Source: Nocardia jinanensis | Lineage (GTDB): Bacteria; Actinomycetota; Actinomycetes; Mycobacteriales; Mycobacteriaceae | Assembly (NCBI RefSeq): GCF_014645735.1 | Contig: NZ_BMMH01000022.1 | Span: forward strand, 1-64,000 | DNA length: 64,000 nucleotides | Direction of reading: 5' to 3' | In this document: one piece after another, positions 48,681 to 57,418 of the stretch | Numbering within the stretch: the first letter of the stretch is position 1 | Layout of the letters: every line of letters begins with the position of its first letter | The notes under the pieces: model-generated | The model's input: the letters and a program-made list of their open reading frames with translations, nothing else | Database searches by the model: none | Told to the model about the DNA's origin: nothing | Position numbers and translations under genes: made by a program

Positions 48681-50048
48681 GTGGACGGTCCGGATTTCGA
48701 TCTCGTCGTCGCCGGTGCGGGTGGCGGGCTCGTCGCCGCGCTGCGCGCCGCCGAGCTCGGCGCGCACGTGCTCGTGGTCGATGCCGACGAGTACTTCCAG
48801 CGCGGTAACAACACCTCGATGTGCACCGCGATGATCCCGGCCGCCGGTACCCGCTGGCAGCGGGCCGCGGGCGTCGAGGACAGCCCGGACCGGTTCCTCG
48901 CCGATATCGACCGCAAGACCGGCGGTACGGCCGATCACCGCCTGGCCCGCGCCCTGGCCGAATCGAGCGGGCGGCTGGTCACCTGGCTGGCCGACGCCCA
49001 GGAACTCGACCTCGAACTGGTCACCGATTTCCGCTATCCCGGCCACAGCGCCGACCGCTGCCACACCATCCCCGGACGCCACGGCTCCCGGCTGCTGCGC
49101 CACCTCGTCGAGCGCGCTCGGGCACATCCCGGGATCGAACTCATCGCCCCGATGACCCTGCGGGAAGCGCACACCACCGGCGGCCGGATCAGCGGGGTCG
49201 AGATCGCCACCCCGGACGGAAACGCCGAACACCTGACCACACCCGCCGTACTGCTCGCGACCAACGGGTTCGGCGCCGACAGCGACCTGGTCCGCCGGTG
49301 GATCCCGGAGATCGCCGACGCCCACTACCACGGCGGCCGGTTCAGCCGGGGCGACGCACTGCGGATCGGCCGGGGCCTGGGCGCCGATACCGGCTACCTC
49401 GACGCCTACCAGGGTCACGCGGCGCTTTCCTCGCGCAGCCAGACCCTCATCGGCTGGGCCACCGTCGTCCACGGCGGCGTCATCGTGAACAGCGAGGGCC
49501 GCCGGTTCGCACCCGAGACCACCGGCTATTCGGAGTTCGCGGCCATCCTCGCCGCACAGCCCGGTGGTACCGGCTGGATCGTCATCGACGAGCACATCGA
49601 AGCGCTGTGCTCGGTGTTCGACGATTTCCGCACGGTCGCCGAGAGCGGATCGCTGGTCCGCGCGACGACCGCCGCCGAGCTCGCCGAACGGATCGGCGTA
49701 CCGGCCGAGACGCTGGACGACGAGCTCGCCGCCGCCGGACGCGCCGCGACCGGCGCCGAACCGGACCGGCAGGGACGCACCGACGACCGCCACGCGGTCA
49801 CCGCGCCCTACATCGCCATCGCCGTCACCCCCGCCCTGTTCCACACCCAGGGCGGGCTGGTCGTCGACGAGCACGCGCGAGTGCTGGCCGGTGGTTCTCC
49901 GGTTCCCGGCCTCTACGCCTCGGGCGGCGCGGCCATCGGTATCTCCGGTCACGGGGCCGGCGGCTACCTCGCCGGTAACGGCCTCATCACCGCGCTCGGG
50001 CTGGCCTATCTCGCCGCCGAGCACGTGACGAGCCCGGTCACCGCCTGA
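48681..50048 (+). CDS. FAD-dependent oxidoreductase (fumarate reductase/KsdD-like flavoprotein)
   Basis: 455 aa FAD_binding_2 protein. The N-terminal dinucleotide motif is LVVAGAGGGLVAALRAAELG. It contains the substrate-domain landmarks GGTADHRLARALAESSGRLVTWL, GRHGSRLLRHLVERA, VLLATNGFGADSDLVRRWIP, GGVIVNSEGRRFAPETTGYSE and the closing FHTQGGLVVDEHARVLAGG, then GLYASGGAAIGISGHGAGGYLAGNGL. It reduces or desaturates an activated double bond; no partner subunits are present. GTG 48681 follows AGGAGGAAGC. First gene of the rightward arm. Confidence 0.88.
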   Translation: MDGPDFDLVVAGAGGGLVAALRAAELGAHVLVVDADEYFQRGNNTSMCTAMIPAAGTRWQRAAGVEDSPDRFLADIDRKTGGTADHRLARALAESSGRLVTWLADAQELDLELVTDFRYPGHSADRCHTIPGRHGSRLLRHLVERARAHPGIELIAPMTLREAHTTGGRISGVEIATPDGNAEHLTTPAVLLATNGFGADSDLVRRWIPEIADAHYHGGRFSRGDALRIGRGLGADTGYLDAYQGHAALSSRSQTLIGWATVVHGGVIVNSEGRRFAPETTGYSEFAAILAAQPGGTGWIVIDEHIEALCSVFDDFRTVAESGSLVRATTAAELAERIGVPAETLDDELAAAGRAATGAEPDRQGRTDDRHAVTAPYIAIAVTPALFHTQGGLVVDEHARVLAGGSPVPGLYASGGAAIGISGHGAGGYLAGNGLITALGLAYLAAEHVTSPVTA

Positions 50049-50087
50049 CCACAGATTTCACATATCGGATATTCGCCAGGAGAAGAA

Positions 50088-51548
50088 ATGACCTCGTACC
50101 TGATCAAGAACGGCACCGTGGTGCGCACCGACAACGCGGCCCCCGAGGAGGGCGAGGCCGCGGATATCCTGATCGTCGACGGCAAGATCGCGGCCATCGG
50201 CGCGAACCTGCAGTCCGCGGATGCCGAGATCGTCGACGCGTCCGGCAAGCTGATCTTCCCCGGTGTGGTGGACGCCCATCAGCACTGGGGCATCTACAAC
50301 CCCCTGGCCGAGGACACGCAGACCGAATCCCGCGCGAGCGCGCAGGGCGGTGTCACCACCGCGCTGACCTATATGCGGACCGGGCAGTATTACCTGAACA
50401 AGGGCGGCTCCTACGCCGATTTCTTCCCCGAGGTCCTCGATGCCTCCGCCGGGCGCAGCTATATCGACTACGCGTTCCACCTGGCACCGATGTCCAAGGA
50501 ACATATCGGCGAGATCCCGGACCTGGCCTCCGATCAGGGCGTGACCTCGTTCAAGATCTTCATGTTCTACGGCAGCCACGGCCTGCACGGTCGTTCCACC
50601 TCGCAGAGCGATTTCCTCATGATCCCCGAGGACGAACGCTACGACATCGCCCATTTCGAGTTCGTGATGCGCGGGGTGCAGCAGGCCCGTGAGCAATTCC
50701 CCGAGCTCGCCGAGCACATCTCGCTATCGCTGCACTGCGAGACCGCCGAGATCATGAGCGCCTACACCAAGATCGTCGAGCAGGAAGGGAAGCTCAGCGG
50801 CCTCGCCGCCTACAGCGCCTCCCGCCCGCAGCACTCCGAGGGCCTCGCCGTGACCATCGCGTCCTTCCTCGCCGACGAGACCGGGCTGCCGAATATCAAC
50901 TTGCTGCACCTGAGTTCGGCCAAAGCGTTGAAGGCCGCCATGAAGATGGCCGAGGCGTTCCCGCATGTGAACTTCCGCCGCGAGGTCACCATCGGGCACC
51001 TGTTGACCGATATCGACAACGCGAACGGCCTGGGCGCCAAGGTGAATCCACCGATCCGCCCGCGTGAGGATGTCGAGGCGCTGTGGGAGCACCTGCTCGC
51101 CGGCAATATCGACTGGGTCGTCTCCGACCACGCCTGCTGCAAGGACGAGGTGAAGTTCGGCGCGGACCGCGACGACGTGTTCGCCGCCAAGTCCGGTTTC
51201 GGCGGTACCGAATACCTGCTGCCCGGCCTGGTGACCGAGGGCCGTAAGCGCGGGCTGTCGCTGCGCCGGATCGCCCAGCTCATCGCGTCCAACCCGGCCG
51301 ACCGCTACGGCCTGCCCGGCAAGGGCCGTCTCGTGGAGGGCGTCGACGCCGATATCGCGATCGTCGACCCGAACCGCACCTGGACCGTACGGGCCACGGA
51401 ATCCGAATCCACCCAGGAGTACACGCCGTTCGAGGGCTTCGAGCTGACCGCCGCGGTCACCGACACCTTCGTGCGCGGTAACCGGGTGCTGGCCGACGGC
51501 GTCGTCACCGGCGCGCCCGAGGGCCGCTACATCTCGCGTCCGTACTGA
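50088..51548 (+). CDS. Hydantoinase/dihydroorotase-like amidohydrolase
   Basis: 486 aa binuclear metal amidohydrolase. Ligands are visible as DAHQHWG (HxH), the carboxylated Lys candidate in VTSFKIFMFYG, His in SLSLHCETAE and NLLHLSSAK, and Asp in WVVSDHACCKDE; the end has NPADRYGLPGKGRLVEGVDADIAIVDP, standard for the family. It should hydrolyse a cyclic amide such as a hydantoin, imide or dihydropyrimidine-like ring. 39 bp after the FAD gene, with AGGAGAAG before ATG. Confidence 0.92.
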   Translation: MTSYLIKNGTVVRTDNAAPEEGEAADILIVDGKIAAIGANLQSADAEIVDASGKLIFPGVVDAHQHWGIYNPLAEDTQTESRASAQGGVTTALTYMRTGQYYLNKGGSYADFFPEVLDASAGRSYIDYAFHLAPMSKEHIGEIPDLASDQGVTSFKIFMFYGSHGLHGRSTSQSDFLMIPEDERYDIAHFEFVMRGVQQAREQFPELAEHISLSLHCETAEIMSAYTKIVEQEGKLSGLAAYSASRPQHSEGLAVTIASFLADETGLPNINLLHLSSAKALKAAMKMAEAFPHVNFRREVTIGHLLTDIDNANGLGAKVNPPIRPREDVEALWEHLLAGNIDWVVSDHACCKDEVKFGADRDDVFAAKSGFGGTEYLLPGLVTEGRKRGLSLRRIAQLIASNPADRYGLPGKGRLVEGVDADIAIVDPNRTWTVRATESESTQEYTPFEGFELTAAVTDTFVRGNRVLADGVVTGAPEGRYISRPY

Positions 51549-51556
51549 GGAGCCCG

Positions 51557-52768
51557 GTGTCGAACGACGAGAAACAGCCGACCGGACCGCTGCGCGGAAT
51601 CAAGGTCCTGGACGCTTCCACCATTCTGGCCGGACCGCTGACCGCGCAGATCCTGGGCGATTTCGGCGCCGAGGTCATCAAGATCGAGCACCCGCAGAAA
51701 CCGGACGGGATGCGCGGCCACGGCCTCGACAAGGACGGGATTCCACTGTGGTGGAAGATGGTCGCCCGCAACAAGCAGACGGTCACCTTGAACCTCAGTA
51801 CCGCCGACGGTCAGCAGATCTTCCGGGATCTGGCCGCCGAGGCGGATGTGGTGATCGAGAACTTCCGGCCGGGCACCTTCGAACGCTGGGGTATGTCCTA
51901 CGCGGAGCTGTCGGACCGTAACCCGGGGCTGATCATGCTGCGCGTCACCGGTTTCGGTCAGCACGGCCCCTACGCGAAACGTCCCGCGTTCGGCACGCTC
52001 GTCGAATCGATGAGCGGGTTCGCCTACCTCACCGGTCAGCCCGACGGGCCGCCCACCCTGCCCGCCTTCGGGCTCGCGGACTCCATCGCCGGTGTCGCCG
52101 GTTCCTCGGCGATCTCGATGGCGCTGTTCGAACGCGAACGCAACGGCGGAACCGGGCAGGAGGTCGATCTCGACCTGCTCACCCCGATCATGACCGCGGT
52201 CGGCCCCGGGGTGATCTACGCCGATCAACTCGGGATCGACCAGGAACGGACCGGCAACCGGTCGCAGAACAACGCGCCCCGGAACCTGTACCGCACCAAG
52301 GACGACCACTGGGTCGCGATCTCCACCAGCGCCCAGGCCATCGCCGAACGGGTGATGCAGTTGGTGGGACATCCCGAGGTGATCGACGAGCCATGGTTCG
52401 CGACCGGGCGCACTCGCGCCCAGCACGCGGACCTGCTCGACACATACGTCGGCGACTGGATCGCCGAACGAACTCGTGACGAGGTCACGAGCGCTTTCGA
52501 AGAAGCCGGCGCGGCCGTCGCGCCGGTCTACCGCCCGAGCGACCTGCTCACCGATCCGCAGGTCGTCGCCACCGACATGGTCACCACCGTCGAGGACAGC
52601 GAGCTCGGCCCCATGCGCATGCAGAACGTGATGTGGCGCATGACCCGATCGCCCGGCGCGATCCGGCACACCGGACGACCCGCCGGTGCCGACACCGACA
52701 AGGTCCTCACCCACCTCGGGCGCAGCCCCGAGGCCATCGACGACCTGCGGGCACGCGGGGTCATCTGA
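51557..52768 (+). CDS. Class III CoA-transferase (CaiB/BaiF family)
   Basis: 403 aa. Family marks are GIKVLDASTILAGPLTAQILGDFGAEVIKIEHP in pieces, NKQTVTLNLSTADGQQIF, VVIENFRPGTFERWG, GFGQHGPYA and the catalytic-Asp segment FGLADSIAGVAGSSAISMALFERE. It moves CoA between carboxylates and so activates the ring-opened acid for the CitE-like lyase. GTG 51557 starts 8 bp after the amidohydrolase stop with GAGGAGCCC before it. Confidence 0.92.
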   Translation: MSNDEKQPTGPLRGIKVLDASTILAGPLTAQILGDFGAEVIKIEHPQKPDGMRGHGLDKDGIPLWWKMVARNKQTVTLNLSTADGQQIFRDLAAEADVVIENFRPGTFERWGMSYAELSDRNPGLIMLRVTGFGQHGPYAKRPAFGTLVESMSGFAYLTGQPDGPPTLPAFGLADSIAGVAGSSAISMALFERERNGGTGQEVDLDLLTPIMTAVGPGVIYADQLGIDQERTGNRSQNNAPRNLYRTKDDHWVAISTSAQAIAERVMQLVGHPEVIDEPWFATGRTRAQHADLLDTYVGDWIAERTRDEVTSAFEEAGAAVAPVYRPSDLLTDPQVVATDMVTTVEDSELGPMRMQNVMWRMTRSPGAIRHTGRPAGADTDKVLTHLGRSPEAIDDLRARGVI

Positions 52769-52798
52769 CCCGCGGCAGCTTTATCCGAGGAGTTCGCA

Positions 52799-54103
52799 AT
52801 GAAATCGCGTTGGTGGACAATCGCCATCATCTTGGGCCTGGTGGTGGTGAATTATGTCGATCGCAGCGCCATCTCGTTCGCAGCCAGCCATCTGCGGGAC
52901 GAGTTCGGCATCACGACCGGCCAGTACGGCCTCATCAGTTCCGCATTCTCGATCGGCTATATGTTGTTCGCCCTGCTATCGGGGCCGCTGGTCGACCGTT
53001 ACGGTTCGCGTCGCGTCCTCATCGTGGGGATGTTCATCTGGGCCGCGGCCACCGCGCTGACCCCGTTCGCGGGCGGGTTCATCGGTCTCATCCTGCTACG
53101 TATTCTCCTCGGAGCCGGTGAAGCGCCCTGTTTCCCGGCCGCGACGCGGATCGCCAGCCGGTGGCTGCCGGTGCACGAACGCGGTAAGGCGCTCGCCCTC
53201 ATCGGCGGCGTCGCCGTCTCCGGCAGCCTCCTGATCGGCGGGCCGATCCTCACCCAGTTGATCGAACTGGTCAGCTGGAAGGGCATGTTCTATGTGCTCG
53301 CGATCGCCGGAATCGTCTGGGTGATCGTGGCATATCCGTTCCTGAGGAACTCCCCGAGCGAGGCGTCCTTCGTCTCGGAGAAGGAACTGGCCTACATCAA
53401 GTCGGGCCAGGCCGAGGGCGAGGACAGCGGCCACGAGTCGAAGGTCGACTGGGGCGAGATCCTGCGCAACCGCAATCTGTGGCTCGTCGGACTCGGCTAC
53501 TTCGCCTGGGGATTCATGTTCTGGGCCTTCATGTACTGGCTCCCCCAGTACCTGGAACACGAATTCGGGCTCTCCATCAAGCAGGTCGGTGGATTCTCGG
53601 TGGCGCCGTGGGCGGCCGGTGTAGTCGGCGCGCTCGCCGGCGGCATCCTGGTGGACCGCGTGTACAAGCGCACCGAGAGCATCCGGTCGCGGTTCCTCAT
53701 CATCGGTGTGGCGCTATTGCTCGCCGGTGCCTCGATCGCTCCGATCCTGTTCTTCCCCGGCAACCTCACCATCGCCCTGATCTGTATCTCCGCGGGCGTC
53801 GGCTTCGGTTTCATCACCGGCGGGATCTGGTGGGTGGCCTCGATCGACGCCGCCCCGACCCAGCCCGGTACAGCCGCCGGTTTCGCCGACGCGTGCTTCG
53901 CCCTATCCGGGATCGTGGCCCCGTCGGTGATGGGCTTCATCGTCTCCGAGACCGGCACCTACGACGGCGGCTTCATCGTCATGTCGGTCCTGTGCCTGAT
54001 CGGCTCGGCGGCGATGTTGTTCTTCACCAAGGAACCGGAACGTCCGGCGGGCGCGCAGCTACGTCCGGAAGAACCCGAAGGCGAGCTCACCACCACGAGC
54101 TAG
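52799..54103 (+). CDS. MFS transporter (anion:cation symporter family)
   Basis: 434 aa, 12 predicted TM segments. The MFS loop motif is GPLVDRYGSRRVLI; the first helices contain NYVDRSAISFAASHLRDEFG and the ACS-type LLGAGEAPCFPAATRIASRWLP. The central loop is acidic (GQAEGEDSGHESKVDWGEI). ACS-family members import organic anions such as hexuronates, phthalate-like acids or allantoate; here it presumably brings in the cluster's substrate. ATG 52799 follows CCGAGGAG. A terminator follows. Confidence 0.9.
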   Translation: MKSRWWTIAIILGLVVVNYVDRSAISFAASHLRDEFGITTGQYGLISSAFSIGYMLFALLSGPLVDRYGSRRVLIVGMFIWAAATALTPFAGGFIGLILLRILLGAGEAPCFPAATRIASRWLPVHERGKALALIGGVAVSGSLLIGGPILTQLIELVSWKGMFYVLAIAGIVWVIVAYPFLRNSPSEASFVSEKELAYIKSGQAEGEDSGHESKVDWGEILRNRNLWLVGLGYFAWGFMFWAFMYWLPQYLEHEFGLSIKQVGGFSVAPWAAGVVGALAGGILVDRVYKRTESIRSRFLIIGVALLLAGASIAPILFFPGNLTIALICISAGVGFGFITGGIWWVASIDAAPTQPGTAAGFADACFALSGIVAPSVMGFIVSETGTYDGGFIVMSVLCLIGSAAMLFFTKEPERPAGAQLRPEEPEGELTTTS

Positions 54104-54133
54104 CGACCACCGGAGTCATCCGGCATCGCTGCG

Positions 54134-54172
54134 ACGCACCGCGTGACCCGATGAGGGTGTTACGCGGTGCGT
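54134..54172 (+). terminator. Terminator of the rightward catabolic arm
   Basis: ACGCACCGCGT and ACGCGGTGCGT form a perfect 11-bp stem with a 17-nt loop, 30 bp after the MFS stop. Confidence 0.65.
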
Positions 54173-54320
54173 TTCGCGTGCGAGGATGCCGACGACGGCC
54201 CTGGTCCGGAAACTCTTCCGACCAATGGCGTCGTGCTCCGGTCAGCGCGAGAGGCTTCCGGAAGCCCGGCAGCGCCGTACCCGGCGGCGACGCTGCGGCC
54301 GAAATCCGCGGGTACCGGAT

Positions 54321-55181
54321 CTAACGCAGACCGTGGCGGTCGGTCCAGGTGGAAACGGCCGCGGCGATCTCGGCGGGACGGTCCTCCGGTGTGTGGTGCC
54401 CGGCCGGGAGGTCGTAGCGCTCGACCTCCAGGGCGGCGATATGGTCCGCGCACCATTCGAGCAGGGCGGGGCCCATCATCACACCGGGTCCGGGCGCGAA
54501 TTCGATCAGCAACTTCGCGACGTCGTCACTTTTCGCGAGCCACGCTCCGTACGCCTCGACACGGGCCACGACATCGGCGGGCTCACCACCCAGGGGCATG
54601 GCGCGTGGCCACTGGAGCAGCGGCCGGCGGCTCTCCCTTGTCGGGAAGGGCCGTAGGTATTCCTCCAGATCCGCGGGGTCCAGGGTGCCGGCGACGGTCC
54701 CGGGGAGACCCTGGGCGATCATGAGATCGTCGTCGAGGATCATCGACTCTCCCACCCCCTCCGTCTTGATGGCCCGGAACAGTTCCCGCCCACCTTCGGG
54801 AAACTCCTCCCAGGTCATCGGTTTGACGATGGTCTCGGTGAAGGCGATGCCGCGGACCCGGCCGGGGTGGCGGGCCGCGAAATCGAAGGCCAGTGCGCCA
54901 CCCCAGTCGTGGCCGACCAGGACTGCGCCGTCGAGCCCGAGCGCGTCGAACCAGGCGTCCAGATACCGGGCGTGATCGTCGAAGGTGTAGGCGATACCGG
55001 GTTTGCCGGACGCACCCATGCCGATGAGGTCCGGGGCGAGTAACCGGCCCCGGCCGACCACCGGGACGACATTGCGCCACAGGTGCGATGAGGTGGGGTT
55101 GCCGTGCAGGAAGACGATCGGAGTACCGGATCCACGCTCGTGGTGGAAGATCGTCGAATCGAGGACCGGGGTGACCGGCAT
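54321..55181 (-). CDS. Haloalkane dehalogenase
   Basis: 286-aa alpha/beta hydrolase with the haloalkane-dehalogenase set: FLHGNPTSSHLWRN (oxyanion and halide-binding Asn), LVGHDWGGALAFDFA (Asp nucleophile followed by the halide-binding Trp), FTETIVKPMTWEEFPE (acidic residue), and the base His in PAGHHTPEDRPAEI. It cleaves C-halogen bonds to alcohols in the cytosol. Close to the DhaA/LinB subgroup by motif. No dedicated regulator or downstream dehydrogenase adjoins it, so it may be chromosomal background rather than part of a haloalkane pathway. Confidence 0.88.
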   Translation of the reverse strand: MPVTPVLDSTIFHHERGSGTPIVFLHGNPTSSHLWRNVVPVVGRGRLLAPDLIGMGASGKPGIAYTFDDHARYLDAWFDALGLDGAVLVGHDWGGALAFDFAARHPGRVRGIAFTETIVKPMTWEEFPEGGRELFRAIKTEGVGESMILDDDLMIAQGLPGTVAGTLDPADLEEYLRPFPTRESRRPLLQWPRAMPLGGEPADVVARVEAYGAWLAKSDDVAKLLIEFAPGPGVMMGPALLEWCADHIAALEVERYDLPAGHHTPEDRPAEIAAAVSTWTDRHGLR

Positions 55182-55226
55182 GGAATCTCCAGAGGTTCAG
55201 CGAAGGGCGCGAACGCCCTGGTCGGA

Positions 55227-56045
55227 TCAGCGGAAGGCGCCGGCATTACGGGCGGCCCAGTCCGCGAAAGGGCGCGGCGCGCGACCCAGGACTCGTTCGA
55301 CGTCGGGGCTCACCCGGCGCTCGGCGGGTAGCGGGTCACCGAGGATGGCGAGAGTGCCGTCCACCACCGGCTCGGGCATGAAGGTGAGCATCTGTTCGCG
55401 TGCCTGTTCACGCGTCTGTTCGAGGAAACGGACCGGCGCACCGATCGCGCGGCCGATGGCCGCGGCTCGCTCGCGCGGGGTGGTGAGGGCGGGACCGGTG
55501 AGCCCGTACACGGCACCGGCGTGGCCGGGCAGCGTCAGTGCCGCGGCGGCGACCTCGGCGACGTCCGCCGGATCGACCATCGGCAGGCCCACGTCGCCGA
55601 ACGGAGCGGCAACCACCCGATCGATGCGAATCGGCTCGGCCCAAGCGAAGGCATTGGAATCCAGGCCGCCGCAGCGCAGCACGGTCCAGTCCGTACCCGA
55701 GCCGTGCAGCGCGGCTTCGAAATCCGCGGGGTGCCGATAGGCGCCGGGACGGGTCGCGACGCCCAGGGAGGAGACGAGGACGACCCGTTGGACGCCGCCG
55801 GCCTTCGCGGCGGAGAGGATGCCCTGCGGATCCTCCCCGGCCACGAGCAGCAGCAGCGCGTCGGCGCCCTCGAACGCGGGACGCAGGCTTGCGGGATCGG
55901 CGAGATCGGCCCGGATGTGCGGCACACCGGCGGGAAGGTCCTGTGTCCCGCCGCGCGAGACAGCACGCACTTCCTCGCCCGCCGCGGCGAGTACACGGAC
56001 CAGTTCGCGGCCGACGTTCCCGGTGGCACCGGTGACTACGATCAT
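55227..56045 (-). CDS. NmrA-like NAD(P)-binding reductase
   Basis: 272 aa atypical SDR. IVVTGATGNVGRELVRVLAAAGEEVRAVSRG is the cofactor site; RVVLVSSLGVATRPG and LPMVDPADVAEVAAAALTLPGHAG are typical of NmrA/NAD(P)H:quinone-reductase-type proteins. Substrate unknown. ATG 56045 has GGAG upstream. Divergent from the TetR gene with 86 bp between starts, so probably its target. Confidence 0.87.
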   Translation of the reverse strand: MIVVTGATGNVGRELVRVLAAAGEEVRAVSRGGTQDLPAGVPHIRADLADPASLRPAFEGADALLLLVAGEDPQGILSAAKAGGVQRVVLVSSLGVATRPGAYRHPADFEAALHGSGTDWTVLRCGGLDSNAFAWAEPIRIDRVVAAPFGDVGLPMVDPADVAEVAAAALTLPGHAGAVYGLTGPALTTPRERAAAIGRAIGAPVRFLEQTREQAREQMLTFMPEPVVDGTLAILGDPLPAERRVSPDVERVLGRAPRPFADWAARNAGAFR

Positions 56046-56125
56046 CGAGACTCCTATTTCAGTAAGTCAGCTAACTAAGTAGCGAGACGGACCGTAGCAC
56101 GGCTCCACGATCTTCGTCTATATTC

Positions 56126-56141
56126 AGTCAGGTGACTGACT
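56126..56141. promoter_or_regulatory. TetR operator overlapping the tetR start codon
   Basis: AGTCAG-GTGA-CTGACT is a perfect 6-4-6 dyad whose spacer contains the GTG start of tetR (56132). A related half-site pair AGTCAG/CTAACT lies at 56065-56076 near the NmrA-like promoter, so one protein could repress both genes. Confidence 0.55.
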
Positions 56142-56764
56142 CAGATCTTGGGGGGCGCCGGAACCACGGAAAGCGCGAGCGGCCGGCCGCCGCCGCAGCC
56201 ACGGTTCTGCACGAACAAGGGGTCGAGAAGACCACGCTGGCGGATATCGCGCGGGCGGCCGAGGTTCCCGTGGGAAATGTGTACTACGACTTCAAGACCA
56301 AGAACGAGCTGGTCGAAGCCGCCATCGAGACCCGCACGCGGGGCCTGGCGGGGATGATCGACGCCCTCGACGCGCTACCCACCCCCGCCGAGCGACTGAA
56401 GGCGCTCATCGCCGGATGGGTCGAACAACGCGACACCGCGGTACGGTTCGGCTGCCCCACCGGAACGCTCGCATCCGAGCTGGACAAGCGGGCCGACGGC
56501 CTGGACGCGACGGTCGCCACCCTGATGCGCGCCCTCATCGACTGGGCCGAACGGCAATTCGCCGAACTGGGCCGCGACGATGCCCGCGAATCGGCGGTCG
56601 CGCTGATCGCCGCCTACCAGGGCGTCTCCGTACTGACCAATACACTTCGCGATCCGGAGCTGATGTCGACCGAAGGTCGTCGCCTGGAGCGTTGGATCGA
56701 TTCGATGGACCGGCCACTGCGGAGATCGGGTGGTGCGTCCGCGTCTCACAGGGCGCGCCCGTAG
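56132..56764 (+). CDS. TetR-family transcriptional regulator
   Basis: 210 aa. The N-terminal HTH (AAATVLHEQGVEKTTLADIARAAEVPVGNVYYDFKTKNELVEAAI in pieces) is standard TetR; the C-terminal ligand domain carries FGCPTGTLASEL, typical of the TetR_C subgroup that controls NmrA-like reductases. GTG 56132 has no clear Shine-Dalgarno and sits inside the dyad. Confidence 0.9.
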   Translation: MTDSDLGGRRNHGKRERPAAAAATVLHEQGVEKTTLADIARAAEVPVGNVYYDFKTKNELVEAAIETRTRGLAGMIDALDALPTPAERLKALIAGWVEQRDTAVRFGCPTGTLASELDKRADGLDATVATLMRALIDWAERQFAELGRDDARESAVALIAAYQGVSVLTNTLRDPELMSTEGRRLERWIDSMDRPLRRSGGASASHRARP

Positions 56765-56873
56765 CGGACCGACTTCGCGACCCCCCATCATGATGGGTCG
56801 ACAAGCGAGGGCGAACGACCGGTGGCCGAGTCGTATTCGCGCGCCGGAAACGGCGACATGACTTCGCCGGATA

Positions 56874-57332
56874 TCACCCGGACCCGACTTTTCGCACCCG
56901 GGTCGTATCGGCGCGGAGTTCGTCGCCGGCTCGGTTACATGGGCTCAGTTCGGCGAGTTCGGCACCGGTGAGATCGGTGAGTGTCGAGTATGGCTCGCCG
57001 GTGGCGAACGCGTGCCGCTCGCCCCACTGCCGCAACGCGACGATCGTGGTGAACAGGTCCTTGCCCGCGGCGGTCAGTTCGTAGACGTGCCGCTTTCCGC
57101 TGGGAGCTGTACTGGTCGTGAGGATTCCGTGGTCGACGAGGCGGCGGAGACGGTCGGTGAGGATATTGCGGGCGATCCCGAGCCGCTGCCGGAACTCCGT
57201 GAACGATGCCGCGCCGTCCATGGCGTCACGAATGATGAGCAGGCTCCACCGATCGCCGACGAGGTCGACCGTCCGGGCCACCGGGCAGGTGGGGTCGGTC
57301 CAGTCGGGGTCGGCGCCGAGTGTCGGCGACAT
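56874..57332 (-). CDS. HxlR-family transcriptional regulator
   Basis: 152 aa winged-helix protein. CPVARTVDLVGDRWSLLIIRDAM, then FTEFRQRLGIARNILTDRLRRLVDHGIL and YELTAAGKDLFTTIVALRQWGERHA are the classic HxlR signatures, including the N-terminal Cys that senses redox or aldehydes in some members. Divergent from the MFS gene across a striking 58-bp dyad. ATG 57332. Confidence 0.92.
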   Translation of the reverse strand: MSPTLGADPDWTDPTCPVARTVDLVGDRWSLLIIRDAMDGAASFTEFRQRLGIARNILTDRLRRLVDHGILTTSTAPSGKRHVYELTAAGKDLFTTIVALRQWGERHAFATGEPYSTLTDLTGAELAELSPCNRAGDELRADTTRVRKVGSG

Positions 57333-57348
57333 CGGTCCACCCTTCTAG

Positions 57349-57406
57349 TTGGTTGCAATTCGAAACCATTCTGCCATACGCTCGAATGGTTTCATATTGC
57401 TACCAA
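57349..57406. promoter_or_regulatory. Extended dyad operator between hxlR and the MFS gene
   Basis: Outer arms TTGGTTGCAAT (57349-57359) and ATTGCTACCAA (57396-57406) match with one mismatch; inner arms GAAACCATT (57362-57370) and AATGGTTTC (57385-57393) are perfect; the central spacer is 14 bp. The symmetric 58-bp region covers both promoters. Confidence 0.7.
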
Positions 57407-57418
57407 TTGGAGGTGGGT

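Noticed and set aside
42486..55181. Haloperoxidase-like and haloalkane dehalogenase genes as one organohalide pathway
   Set aside because: They are 11 kb apart, on different transcripts with unrelated neighbours, and haloperoxidase-like hydrolases are commonly esterases.
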